The translations under genes were made by a program, and so were the position numbers. The notes under the pieces were generated by a model. It was not told where the DNA came from and did not search any database. It was given only the letters and a program-made list of their open reading frames with translations. Positions 7,604 through 16,060 of a stretch of DNA of 64,000 nucleotides are shown in pieces (position 1 is the first letter of the stretch; the number at the start of each line of letters is the position of its first letter). Source of the DNA: Ramlibacter aurantiacus (GTDB taxonomy: Bacteria; Pseudomonadota; Gammaproteobacteria; Burkholderiales; Burkholderiaceae_C); the NCBI RefSeq assembly GCF_016722895.1, contig NZ_JAEQNA010000003.1:1-64000 (forward strand). Direction: 5' to 3'.

Positions 7604-9308
7604 TTCATCAGACCAGCTCGCCACCGGCGGGTCCATCGTTGCAGCGTTCCTGGAGCAGTGCGGGGTCAAGGCTGCCTTTGGCGTGATATCGATTCACAAC
7701 ATGCCCATCCTTGACGCTGTTGCACAACGCGGGGCGATACGGTTCGTCCCCGCAAGGGGCGAGGCTGGTGCCGGCAACATGGCCGATGCCTATGCGCGTT
7801 CGGCCGGCACGCTGGGCGTGTGCATCACGAGCACGGGTCCCGCTGCCGGCAACATCGCCGGCAGCATGCTGGAGGCCTTGATCGCGGGCGCGCCGGTGCT
7901 GCACATCACCGGGCAGATCGAAACGCCATACCTGGACAAGAACATGTCTTACATCCACGAGGCGCCCGACCAGCTCTCCATGCTGAAGTCCATCTCGAAG
8001 GCGGCGTTCAGGGTGCGCAGCATCGAGACGTTGCTCGGAACGTTGAAGCAAGCCGTGCAGGCGGCCACGACCGCGCCCACGGGTCCAGTCAGCGTGGAGA
8101 TCCCGATCGATATCCAGTCGGCCGTCACGTCCATGCCGGAAGATCTTCTCCCAGTCCCGGTGCAGCCGCTGGCGCCTCAACCGCAGGCACTGGATCGGCT
8201 GGCCGAGCAGTTGGCTAGGGCAAGGCGCCCCATGCTGTGGCTGGGTGGCGGCGCGAGACACGCCCGCGCGGTCGTGCAGCGGTTGCAGCGCCTCGGATTT
8301 GGCGTTGTCTCCAGTGTTCAAGGGCGTGGCATCGTCCCCGAAGACGACGCCGGCAGCATCGGCGCTTACAGCATGCACAAGCCGATCCAGGACCTGTATC
8401 GGACTTGCGACGCGATGCTGGTGGTCGGTTCGCGCCTGCGCGGTGGTGAAACGTTGCAGTTCGAGCTGGTGCTGCCGCGCCCTCTGTATCGGATCGACAT
8501 CGATCCGGCCACTGAAGGGCGTGGGTATGAGAGCGATGGCTTCGTCTGCGGCGATGCTGCCCTGGCGCTGGAGCAGTTGGCGGATCGACTCGAGGGGCAA
8601 AGCTATCAGGCCGATGCCAGTTTGCTAACCGACCTTCGACGCGCCCATGAGCAGGCCATTGGTGGTGTGATGGAAGGCATTGGGCCCTACAGGCAGATGG
8701 TCGAGGAACTGCAGCAGGCGGTCGGCCGCAACTTCAATTGGGTACGGGACGTGACGCTTTCCAACAGCATCTGGGGCAATCGCCAGCTGCGCGTGTTCGA
8801 ACCTACTGCCGCGGTTCATGCGGTGGGCGGCGGCATCGGCCTCGGCATGCCGATGGCGATCGGCGCCGCAGTCGCAGCCGCCGCAGCGGGATCCGGCCGG
8901 AAGACGATCTGCCTGGCCGGTGATGGGGGCTTCGTGCTGAACCTGGGTGAGCTCGTGACGGCGGTTCAGGAAGAGGCGAATCTGCTGATCTTGCTCATGA
9001 ACGACAAGGGTTACGGCGTGATCAAGAACATCCAGGACGCCAACTACGGCGGCCGTCGTTGCTACGCTGACCTGCTCACGCCGAACTACCAGAAGGTTTG
9101 CGATGCCATCCATCTGAGCTACGCACGGGTCGAGCGCATGGCCGACTTCAAGGCGTCCTTAACCAAGGGTCTCGCGCACGAGGGACCGTTCCTGCTAGAG
9201 ATCGACATGCTAGCCGTTGGACCGTTCCCGCGCTCGTTCGCCGGGCCGCCGACGAATCGGCCGATCCAAGTGCCGGCGTTGGCGGCTCACGGAAGGACTG
9301 CCGTTTGA
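7596..9308 (+). CDS. Thiamine-diphosphate-dependent enzyme, acetolactate-synthase/decarboxylase superfamily
   Basis: A 570-residue three-domain ThDP enzyme. The cofactor-activating Glu56 lies in RGEAGAGNMADAYA, the middle Rossmann-like domain spans about 195-330, and the diphosphate/Mg motif is AGDGGFVLNLGELVTA with downstream LMNDKGYG. The superfamily makes or breaks C-C bonds next to carbonyls (acetolactate synthase, benzoylformate decarboxylase, benzaldehyde lyase). No small regulatory subunit is adjacent, which argues against biosynthetic AHAS. Sitting between an atypical SDR and an aldehyde dehydrogenase with overlapping ends, it probably decarboxylates or cleaves a 2-keto acid or acyloin to an aldehyde that the dehydrogenase then oxidises. 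Confidence 0.9.
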   Translation: MRDSSDQLATGGSIVAAFLEQCGVKAAFGVISIHNMPILDAVAQRGAIRFVPARGEAGAGNMADAYARSAGTLGVCITSTGPAAGNIAGSMLEALIAGAPVLHITGQIETPYLDKNMSYIHEAPDQLSMLKSISKAAFRVRSIETLLGTLKQAVQAATTAPTGPVSVEIPIDIQSAVTSMPEDLLPVPVQPLAPQPQALDRLAEQLARARRPMLWLGGGARHARAVVQRLQRLGFGVVSSVQGRGIVPEDDAGSIGAYSMHKPIQDLYRTCDAMLVVGSRLRGGETLQFELVLPRPLYRIDIDPATEGRGYESDGFVCGDAALALEQLADRLEGQSYQADASLLTDLRRAHEQAIGGVMEGIGPYRQMVEELQQAVGRNFNWVRDVTLSNSIWGNRQLRVFEPTAAVHAVGGGIGLGMPMAIGAAVAAAAAGSGRKTICLAGDGGFVLNLGELVTAVQEEANLLILLMNDKGYGVIKNIQDANYGGRRCYADLLTPNYQKVCDAIHLSYARVERMADFKASLTKGLAHEGPFLLEIDMLAVGPFPRSFAGPPTNRPIQVPALAAHGRTAV

Positions 9309-10774
9309 TGAAGCAGCTTCAGAAACTCCAGATCTGCGTGGGTGGCGAATGGCGGCTAGGCAGGGGAGACGAATTCGTAGACGTCGACCCTGCAACGGAA
9401 AACCCTATCGCTGTCCTGCGCGCCGCCGATACGGCCGATGTGGACGAAGCGGTGGACCGTGCGTCCGTAGCGTTTCGCACCAGTGGCTGGGCGCAGCGAC
9501 TCCCCCATGAGAGGGCATCGGTCCTGCACCGCGTGGCGCAGCTTATTCGGGAAAACAGCGAGGCTTTGGCTTTGAAGCAAAGCCTGGACAACGGCAAACC
9601 GATCAGGGAAACCCGCGCTTTAGTTGGGAGCGCGGCCGGAACCTTCCAGTTCTTCGCCGCTGCACTCGAAACCTTTGAGGATGACATCACTCCCTCCCGT
9701 GGGGCATACCTGAGCATGAGCGTGCATGAGCCGCTGGGCGTCGTTGCGGGGATCTCGCCATGGAACTCGCCCATTGCCAGTGAGGCGCAGAAGCTGGCAC
9801 CTGCGCTAGCGGCCGGCAACGCGGTGCTGCTCAAGCCGGCCGAAGCGACCCCACTGATGGCGCTGGAATTGGCGCGCCTGTGCGAGCAGGCGGGGGTGCC
9901 TCGCGGCTTGGTCAGCGTGCTACCTGGCAAAGGATCGGTGATAGGCGATGTCATCACCCGGCATCCACTGGTACGGCGCGTCTCTTTCACCGGGGGGACC
10001 AGGACGGGAAGGCACATCGCCGGGATAGCCGCAGCCAAGATGATGCCGGTCTCGCTGGAACTTGGCGGTAAGTCGCCGACCATCGTGCTGGAGGACGCGG
10101 ATCTCGCCCATGCCGTCAACGGTGTGCTGTTCGGTATCTTCAGCTCGTCGGGCCAATCTTGCATTGCGGGCTCCCGGCTATTTGTTGCCCGTTCGATCTA
10201 CCCGGCGTTCATGGACGCGCTCGCCGCGAGCGCCGAGCGCTTACGAGTCGGCGATCCACGTTCGGAGGCAACGCAGATCGGCCCGCTGATCACGGAGACG
10301 CATCGCGACAGCGTTGAGCGCTACGTCAGCTTGGGCCTTTCCGAAGGTGGCCGGATCCGAATAGGAGGCTCGCGGCCTGATATCGAGCACGGATTTTTCT
10401 ACCGTCCGACCATCATTGAAGGTCTCGGCAATAGCTGCCGAACAGCGCAGGATGAAATATTCGGACCGGTGCTGGTTGCGATGCCCTTTGATAGCGAAGC
10501 CGATCTCGTTCAGCAAGCCAATGAAAGCTCCTATGCCCTGGCCGCGGGTATTTGGACGCGGGACTACAAGTCAGCGTGGCGCCTTGGCCGCGCCATCCAA
10601 GCCGGTACCGTGTGGATCAATACCTACAAACAGCTTTCGATCTCGACGCCGTTTGGCGGCTGGAAGGAAAGCGGGCTGGGCCGGGAGAAGGGCCGGCGTG
10701 GCATCGTCCAGTACATGGATCAGAAGAGCCTTTACTGGGGATTGAACGATGAGCCGCTTCCTTGGGCGGCGTAA
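9308..10774 (+). CDS. Aldehyde dehydrogenase (NAD(P)+-dependent)
   Basis: A 488-residue ALDH of normal length. Asn153 in SPWNSPIA, Glu251 in LELGGKSP and the nucleophile Cys285 in SSGQSCIAG are all present, and FGGWKESGLGREKG closes the protein. It oxidises an aldehyde to the carboxylate. The ATG overlaps the stop of the ThDP enzyme (TGATG), so the two are translationally coupled. That fits a relay in which the ThDP enzyme releases the aldehyde. Similarity in layout to 2-hydroxymuconic-semialdehyde dehydrogenases cannot be confirmed without alignment. Confidence 0.95.
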   Translation: MKQLQKLQICVGGEWRLGRGDEFVDVDPATENPIAVLRAADTADVDEAVDRASVAFRTSGWAQRLPHERASVLHRVAQLIRENSEALALKQSLDNGKPIRETRALVGSAAGTFQFFAAALETFEDDITPSRGAYLSMSVHEPLGVVAGISPWNSPIASEAQKLAPALAAGNAVLLKPAEATPLMALELARLCEQAGVPRGLVSVLPGKGSVIGDVITRHPLVRRVSFTGGTRTGRHIAGIAAAKMMPVSLELGGKSPTIVLEDADLAHAVNGVLFGIFSSSGQSCIAGSRLFVARSIYPAFMDALAASAERLRVGDPRSEATQIGPLITETHRDSVERYVSLGLSEGGRIRIGGSRPDIEHGFFYRPTIIEGLGNSCRTAQDEIFGPVLVAMPFDSEADLVQQANESSYALAAGIWTRDYKSAWRLGRAIQAGTVWINTYKQLSISTPFGGWKESGLGREKGRRGIVQYMDQKSLYWGLNDEPLPWAA

Positions 10775-10789
10775 AGGGAGACGCGCGAC

Positions 10790-11764
10790 ATGAGCGTGCT
10801 TGGGATCGACGAGATAACCTACTGCGTGGACGACTTGCCGACGTGCCGCAAATTCTTTCTCGACTGGGGCTTGACGCTGGTGGCCGAGCACGGCAGCCAT
10901 TGCGTCTTCGAGTGCCAGAACGGCTGTCGCGTACGGGTGGAGGATTCTTCCAACAGACAGCGGCAGGGCGCGGCCGCAGCACCCTCGACGCTGGCGGAAG
11001 TGGTTTGGGGCGTTCAGTCGGAGGGCGATCTAGAGCAATTCGCCGCAGCAGTTGCCGGCGAGCCGCTATTCTTTGATCAACGGGTGAATGGGGTGCGACG
11101 CGTAGGCTGTCTCGATCCGCAGGGCTTGCGAGTATGCCTGCAAGTGACCCGAAAGCGCGAGCTCGCGCTGGAGTGCGCGCAGATGAACACGTGGAACGCC
11201 AAGCCGCGGGTCAACCAGGCGGCGCCCATGTACGAACAAGCAAGGCCGATCGAGGTTGGGCATGTGGTCTTCTTCGTAGCTGACCTAGCGCGCACTGCTG
11301 CGTTCTACCAAACAAAGCTGGGCTTTTGCGCGTCAGATACTTATCCAGGCCGCGGCGCATTCCTGCGGTGCGCGGCCGACGGAGGCCATCATGACCTCTT
11401 TCTCCTGCAGCTTCCATCCGGCAAAACCGGGCTTAACCACGTGGCGTTCACTGTGCGCGACATCCACGAGGTGTTCGGTGGTGGATTGAACTTCTCGAGG
11501 CTCGGCTGGGCCACTCAACTTGGCCCGGGCCGCCACCCGGTGTCCTCGGCCTACTTCTGGTACTTCGATTGTCCTGCGGGTGGCCTCGTGGAGTACTACG
11601 CCGACGAGGACCAGCTCACGGCTGACTGGGTCCCACGGGAGTTCGAGCCATCTGCTTCCATCTTCGCGGAGTGGGCGATTGAAGGCGGGCTCGATGGGTA
11701 TACGCGTCGACAGCGGAATGCAGGATCAGTCGAGGGTCAGTTCCTAACGGAGAAGAAGCCTTGA
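10790..11764 (+). CDS. Two-module VOC protein, probable extradiol ring-cleavage dioxygenase
   Basis: A 324-residue protein with two vicinal-oxygen-chelate modules (about 1-120 and 152-275). The C-terminal module carries His158 (VGHVVFFV), His217 (LNHVAF) and Glu268 (LVEYY), the 2-His-1-carboxylate iron site of type I extradiol dioxygenases. The N-terminal module has lost these residues, as in BphC-type enzymes. It is the last gene of the rightward operon, 15 bp after the aldehyde dehydrogenase. I infer ring opening of a catechol-like intermediate made by the Rieske oxygenase. Glyoxalase-type functions cannot be excluded from sequence alone. Confidence 0.85.
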   Translation: MSVLGIDEITYCVDDLPTCRKFFLDWGLTLVAEHGSHCVFECQNGCRVRVEDSSNRQRQGAAAAPSTLAEVVWGVQSEGDLEQFAAAVAGEPLFFDQRVNGVRRVGCLDPQGLRVCLQVTRKRELALECAQMNTWNAKPRVNQAAPMYEQARPIEVGHVVFFVADLARTAAFYQTKLGFCASDTYPGRGAFLRCAADGGHHDLFLLQLPSGKTGLNHVAFTVRDIHEVFGGGLNFSRLGWATQLGPGRHPVSSAYFWYFDCPAGGLVEYYADEDQLTADWVPREFEPSASIFAEWAIEGGLDGYTRRQRNAGSVEGQFLTEKKP

Positions 11765-11859
11765 TCGACTGGCGTTTCTGTGCTTTGAGGTGAGACTAAG
11801 GCGCGCGCGCTCGGACGCAATAGCGCATCCCGCTGGAGACAAGTTCCTTGGTCTCGTTC

Positions 11860-12115
11860 TCAAAGTCCGCAGTGCCTCCATGCTTGGGATTCCAGGGGGA
11901 AGTCTGTCCCGGACACCACTCGGTCGGCCGGGAACCCGTTGATCGCCGCACGCACTGCTGTCATCAATCCCAAGACGTCCGCCATGTCGGAGCAGAACCT
12001 CGTGCGCAGGTAAGGTCGAAATCCACTTGGGGAAGATGCCATAAACGTGTTTGCTGACCGTGCCCATACGCTCCATCCCCTGAAGCGCACGCACGCGATC
12101 CATCCACATGTTGAG
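11860..12115 (-). pseudogene. Remnant of an amidohydrolase_2 family gene
   Basis: The minus strand holds WMDRVRALQGMERMGTV and HVYGIFPKWISTLPAHEVLL in one frame, then, after a frameshift near 11985, MADVLGLM and FPADRVVSGTDFPLESQAW in another. The last motif, with Gly-Thr-Asp, is the C-terminal metal-site region of TIM-barrel amidohydrolases. Only the C-terminal third is recognisable and it has no intact start. It lies at the right edge of the lower-GC block, just downstream (on its strand) of an intact gene of the same family at 12246-13073. It could be a decayed member of the transferred cluster or debris of the recombination that inserted it. Confidence 0.5.
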
Positions 12116-12245
12116 CCCCGAATAGCTGCTCCATCGGCACCTCCGCCTTCCAAGCGATTCAGCACGCCATCATTTATCAGCGGGGGCGCTCTAGACAGCG
12201 AGAACCGGACCCAACGATCGGACTGGCATCGCACTTCATGGCATT

Positions 12246-13073
12246 TCAGCTTTCCCCGCGCATGCAGTAGAGAATCGCGCCGGCCTCGCGCACGCGCTGC
12301 GCCGTTTCCTCACCGAGCGACTGCAGCACCGGCTGCCACACGGTTGCATATCCGGGAAGAGCTTCCGGGGACATGCTCGTGTGCGGCCAGTCGCTGCCCC
12401 ACACCATTCGTCCTGGGAAGAGCTCGGCCACCCGCCTCACCAGTGGCTTCACGGCGTCGTAGGGTGGGGCCATCTGCAGGCGGTACCACCCGGACAGCTT
12501 GATCCAGGATCCGGCTTCGGCCAGCTCGCGCAGCGGATCCCACGCGCCCGGGTCGTCGGCATGGGCCGGCGTGAGGCCTGCAAGATGATCCAGCACGAAG
12601 GTCAATCGGAAACCGCGTTGCCAGGCAGCGAGTTGCCGCAGGTCTGCAGGCCGCGCATACCACTGCACATGCCAGCCTCGCTCGTGCAGGGCAGGGGCCA
12701 GGCGTTCCAACTGCATCGCCACCGACCCCATCGCGCTGCCTACCGGCGATACGAGGTTGAAGCGGATGCCGCGCACGCCGGCCGCATGCATCGCGTCGAG
12801 TTCGGCCTCGGTCTCGGCGCCGTGCAGCACCACGATCCCCCGATGCCTGCCCCCGGCGGCCCGCAATGCCTGCAGCATGAGGGCGTTGTCGGTTCCGTAG
12901 ACGCTTGGCTGCACCAGGACCAGGTGCCCACACCCTTGCGCCCGCGCGATCGCCTCGATCTCCGGCAGCGGCCGTGGCAGGGGGTGGTAATGGGCGCCGG
13001 CCGAGGGTGCCTTTCCATCGAACACGTGGACATGGCAGTCCCAGCCGGGAGGCAATGAGGAGGTGTCCGCCAT
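12246..13073 (-). CDS. TIM-barrel amidohydrolase (2-pyrone-4,6-dicarboxylate-lactonase-like)
   Basis: A 275-residue amidohydrolase_2 protein. WDCHVHVF near the N-terminus has the two metal-binding His, HGAE and FVLDHLAG are mid-barrel, and the catalytic Asp is in WGSDWPHTSM. The family hydrolyses lactones of dicarboxylates (for example PDC lactonase LigI) and similar compounds. It is the last gene of a GntR-Bug-amidohydrolase operon on the minus strand, 7 bp after the Bug stop, so it probably acts on the compound the Bug protein binds. Start chosen at MADTSS, placed just after the upstream stop; an upstream extension would overlap the Bug gene. Confidence 0.9.
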   Translation of the reverse strand: MADTSSLPPGWDCHVHVFDGKAPSAGAHYHPLPRPLPEIEAIARAQGCGHLVLVQPSVYGTDNALMLQALRAAGGRHRGIVVLHGAETEAELDAMHAAGVRGIRFNLVSPVGSAMGSVAMQLERLAPALHERGWHVQWYARPADLRQLAAWQRGFRLTFVLDHLAGLTPAHADDPGAWDPLRELAEAGSWIKLSGWYRLQMAPPYDAVKPLVRRVAELFPGRMVWGSDWPHTSMSPEALPGYATVWQPVLQSLGEETAQRVREAGAILYCMRGES

Positions 13074-13080
13074 CCCGGGC

Positions 13081-14070
13081 TCAGCCGATGGTGATCTTGC
13101 GTTCGCGCACCACGGCGCCCCAAAGCGCCTGCTGCTTCTTGATGAACTCGGCCGCTTCGGCCGAGCCGCCGGTGAACACCTCACCGCCCAATGCCCGTAC
13201 ACGACCCATCACCTCGGGTTCGGCCATGGCCTTGGCCACAGCGGCCGCCAGACGCTCGCGCACCGGCGCCGGCGTGGCTGCAGGCGCGAGCACCGGATTC
13301 CATTCGAGCACCTCATAGCCCGGCACACCGGCTTCCTGGATCGTCGGAATGGCAGGCAGCGAATGGGCGCGTCGCGTGCTCGTGGTGGCGAGCGGCCGAA
13401 GCTTGCCGGCCTGGATGTTCCCCAGCGACGAAGCCACGTTCGCGAAGAACAGGGGAACCTGCCCCGCCATCACGTCGTTCATGGCCGGACCGCCTCCCTT
13501 GTAGGGCACGTGCTGCAGCGTCACGCCGGCGCGATCTTCGAACAGCGCGCCGGCCAGATGCTGCGCCGAGCCGTTGCCCGAAGAGGCATAGGCGATGGAG
13601 CCCGGCTTCTCCTTCGCCATGCGCACCAACTCGCCCACCGTCTTTGCCGGAAAGGCGGGGTTGCACACCAGCACGTTCGGGAAAATCGCGAGCACCGCGA
13701 GCGGCGCGAACGCGGTGTTCGTGTCGTACGGCAGCTTGGGATACAGCGCAGGGTTCACGGCGAAGGATGACGCATCGACCAGCAACTGCGAGCCGTCCGC
13801 CGCGCCCCGCGCCACGTGAGCGGCCGCGATCTGACCGCCAGCGCCGGGGCGGTTGTCCACCACGACCGTCTGTCCCAGGACTCGCGACATATGCGGCGCG
13901 ATGACGCGCGCCATCAGGTCGGCGCCCCCGCCTGCGGCATATGAAACGACCAACGTGATCGTCCGGCCTCCGGCGATCGGGTCCTGCGCTCGCGCGATCA
14001 AAGGCGTGGCGATCATGGCGCCTGCGGCGGCGAGCAGTTGGCGGCGTCGGCCGCTGATGGGTTTGTGCAT
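13081..14070 (-). CDS. Bug-family periplasmic solute receptor
   Basis: A 329-residue exported receptor. The N-terminus MHKPISGRRRQLL followed by an alanine-rich stretch ending IARAQDP is a signal peptide with a twin-arginine-like basic cluster. Family hallmarks follow: TLVVSYAAGGGADLMAR, DNRPGAGGQIAAAHVA and HVPYKGGGPAMNDVMAGQ. It sits between the GntR gene and an amidohydrolase in one minus-strand operon; in-frame TTG 14085 overlaps the GntR stop, while ATG 14076 and 14070 are better starts, the latter with a CTGGA site. No Tct permease genes are near. The ligand is presumably a carboxylate or lactone acid hydrolysed by the neighbour. Confidence 0.92.
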   Translation of the reverse strand: MHKPISGRRRQLLAAAGAMIATPLIARAQDPIAGGRTITLVVSYAAGGGADLMARVIAPHMSRVLGQTVVVDNRPGAGGQIAAAHVARGAADGSQLLVDASSFAVNPALYPKLPYDTNTAFAPLAVLAIFPNVLVCNPAFPAKTVGELVRMAKEKPGSIAYASSGNGSAQHLAGALFEDRAGVTLQHVPYKGGGPAMNDVMAGQVPLFFANVASSLGNIQAGKLRPLATTSTRRAHSLPAIPTIQEAGVPGYEVLEWNPVLAPAATPAPVRERLAAAVAKAMAEPEVMGRVRALGGEVFTGGSAEAAEFIKKQQALWGAVVRERKITIG

Positions 14071-14081
14071 GAACATTCCAG

Positions 14082-14813
14082 TCAAGTGATTTGGACGGTG
14101 TAATGAAAGGCGTGCGCATCGCCAAGCGTGGTGCGTACCTCGACGCAGCGCCCGGCCAGGTCATGGGCGCGCCGCGCCACGCGCGCGCAGGGATGGCCCG
14201 CCGGCAGCGCCAGGTGCGCCGCCTGCGCGGCGCCCAGGGTGCCGAAGCCGATCTCATCGGTCGCGCGCTGCACGTGCACGCCGCAGCGCTGCGCATACAT
14301 GGGGTAGAACAGATCCTCCCACTGCGCGATGGGCAGTTCGGCCAGCGGTTGGAACATGGGCAGCGGCAGCCACAGGTCTTCCAGCAAACGCGGCTTGCCG
14401 CCCAACGAGCGCACCCGCAGCAGATGCAGCACGGGCTCACCCTTGGCCAGCCCCAGGCGCTGCGCGATCTGCGCCGGCGCCGCAACCTTGCGCCGGCTCA
14501 CGATGCGCGAGGCAGGTACCTCGCCCGAGCCGTCGCCGAAGCGAAAGAACCGCAGCATGGGTGCCCCGGCGAGCGATGCGCGCACGAAGGTCCCGCGCCC
14601 GTGGACTCGCTCGAGCAGTCCTTGGGCGGCCAGCAGTTCGAGCGCACGGCGCAGGGTGGCCATTGCCACCCCCTGCTGGGCTGCAAGGACCTGCTCGGAC
14701 GGCAGGGCGGTGCCGGGCGGCCACTCGCCCGCGGCGATGCGCTCGCGAAGCCCGGCCGCAATGGCCGCGTATCGGCTGAGGCCTGGTTCCGCGGCGGCGT
14801 CGACAAGTTCCAA
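14082..14813 (-). CDS. GntR family regulator with UTRA effector domain
   Basis: A 243-residue regulator. The N-terminal winged HTH (about 12-75: RIAAGEWPPGTALPSEQVL, then VAMATLRRALELLAAQGLLE and GRGTFV) is of the HutC subgroup, and the C-terminal UTRA domain (about 95-240) binds the effector. It heads the Bug-amidohydrolase operon. The only in-frame start after the upstream stop codon is TTG at 14813, or an internal codon. A near-perfect palindrome (14822-14837) lies directly upstream, a natural self-regulatory operator. Effector probably related to the Bug ligand. Confidence 0.92.
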   Translation of the reverse strand: MELVDAAAEPGLSRYAAIAAGLRERIAAGEWPPGTALPSEQVLAAQQGVAMATLRRALELLAAQGLLERVHGRGTFVRASLAGAPMLRFFRFGDGSGEVPASRIVSRRKVAAPAQIAQRLGLAKGEPVLHLLRVRSLGGKPRLLEDLWLPLPMFQPLAELPIAQWEDLFYPMYAQRCGVHVQRATDEIGFGTLGAAQAAHLALPAGHPCARVARRAHDLAGRCVEVRTTLGDAHAFHYTVQIT

Positions 14814-14821
14814 GGTGATCT

Positions 14822-14837
14822 AGTCCTCTAGAGGTCT
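14822..14837. promoter_or_regulatory. Putative GntR autoregulatory operator
   Basis: AGTCCTCTAGAGGTCT is a 16-bp palindrome with a single mismatched pair, centred on a perfect CCTCTAGAGG. It ends 8 nt upstream of the GntR start codon. GntR/HutC proteins bind such short palindromes, so repression of the whole operon is likely. Confidence 0.58.
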
Positions 14838-15236
14838 GTAGTGGGCGCGATTCTAGCTGCAGTTCGGCGAAGGACGCAATTGCCAGAAAGTCCGCGTCAG
14901 CCGAAGTGGCCCATGTGGGGGCGGATCGGGCGAGCCTGGGTGTTTCGGCGGCCCCTGGATGGGCCTGGCCTGTCGCCGCGCAGAGCGCCTGGCGGCGGGT
15001 GGGTCAGCGGGCCGACACTTGGAAATTGCGAGCAGCCGAGCCTGTAGCAGCCAGGCAAGCCGCGGTCCAGCAAGACACCGTGCTGGGCGGCCATGCAAGG
15101 CAGGGAAGCGCTCGAGTCAATGGAATAGGGACACGCGCGGTCGCAGTCGCCTCCCAGGCGACCATCCGGGGACCGGCGTCGGCGTGTCCGCAGCGCACCC
15201 GCTCGCCAGCAGGGCGCTGGTGCGGGTCGCGCAGGT
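14838..15236. other. About 400 bp without a convincing gene
   Basis: No reading frame here has a recognisable domain. The only structure I see is a small inverted repeat GTCGCCT/AGGCGAC near 15149-15165, without a U tract. It may serve as the 3' end of the csbD transcript or the promoter region of the GntR operon. Confidence 0.5.
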
Positions 15237-15452
15237 TCAGCGCCAGCGCGCGTCGGGATTGCGTGACTCGAAGTCCCTGATCTGCCGATCGGCCTCGTCG
15301 CGCGCGACGCCATGGCGCTCCTGGATCTTCCCGGCGAGCTGGTCCCGCTTTCCGGCGATGACATCGAGGTCGTCGTCGGTCAGCTTGCCCCACTGTTCCT
15401 TGATCTTGCCCTTGAACTGCTTCCAATTGCCTTCCACGCGATCGTCGTTCAT
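15237..15452 (-). CDS. CsbD family stress-response protein
   Basis: A 71-residue very hydrophilic protein with the CsbD signature: MNDDRVEGNWKQFKGKIKEQ, then WGKLTDDDLDVIAGKRDQL and AGKIQERHGVARDEADRQI. CsbD proteins accumulate under general stress (sigmaB regulon in Bacillus; YjbJ in E. coli); the molecular role is unknown. It is monocistronic here, divergent from the DUF1622 gene. AGGAG-like AGAAAG precedes the ATG on its strand. Not related to the catabolic operons. Confidence 0.93.
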   Translation of the reverse strand: MNDDRVEGNWKQFKGKIKEQWGKLTDDDLDVIAGKRDQLAGKIQERHGVARDEADRQIRDFESRNPDARWR

Positions 15453-15665
15453 GTGCTTTCTCCTTGGATCGTTGGAGCCGCTTGCGGCCCGGGGTCACTG
15501 CCATGTCGAGTGTGCGTGCGCCGCGCCGTGCCTGCCGGTGCGGTGACCTTCGGAAACATCGGTCACACGGGCGACCTGCGCCTGGCCTTTAATGGAGGCA
15601 GGCTGTGCGGCCAACCGTCCGGCACGGCGGGGCCTTGAATTCCCTGGTCAGCCGGAGGTGTCCGC

Positions 15666-16019
15666 ATGGAAGAGATCAAGCAAGCCTTCGGTGTCGTCGG
15701 GGCGGGGGTGGAGGCCGTGGGCGTGGCCGTCATCCTCCTGGGGTTCGCGGCAGCAATCGCTACTTCCGTGCCGCGCCTGCTGTCGCAAGGGCTCGTGCCT
15801 GCCTACAAGGAACTGCGGACCGGCCTCGGCCGCTCGCTCATCCTCGGGCTCGAGTTCCTGATCGCCGGCGACATCATCCGTACCGTGACCTTCACCCAGA
15901 CGCTGGAGAGTGCCGCCGTGCTGGGCGTGATCGTCGTGATCCGCGTGTTGCTGGCCTTGACGCTCGACTTCGAGATGGGCGACCGTCCGTTCCGGCGCGG
16001 CCATCCACCGGCGGATTGA
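15666..16019 (+). CDS. DUF1622 family integral membrane protein
   Basis: A 117-residue protein with an N-terminal hydrophobic helix (about 8-30, GVEAVGVAVILLGFAAAI), a central amphipathic part, and a second helix (about 80-98, AAVLGVIVVIRVLLALTLDF). GLEFLIAGDIIRTVTFTQT in the middle is the conserved DUF1622 core. Function unknown; homologs are small inner-membrane proteins. Start ATG 15666 is preceded by GGAGGTG. It is followed 41 bp later by the HAD dehalogenase, but a shared role is not evident. Confidence 0.88.
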   Translation: MEEIKQAFGVVGAGVEAVGVAVILLGFAAAIATSVPRLLSQGLVPAYKELRTGLGRSLILGLEFLIAGDIIRTVTFTQTLESAAVLGVIVVIRVLLALTLDFEMGDRPFRRGHPPAD

Positions 16020-16060
16020 GCGACAGAGGCTCGTCCGCGCCGGCCCAGAGGACCTTCCAG

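Noticed and set aside
7596..9308. Biosynthetic acetolactate synthase large subunit (ilvB)
   Set aside because: No small subunit gene follows, and the gene is embedded and overlapped in a catabolic operon, so a catabolic ThDP lyase or decarboxylase is preferred.
14841..15280. Several short frames in the gap between GntR and csbD
   Set aside because: None shows a domain, a convincing ribosome site or codon bias distinct from random GC-rich sequence.
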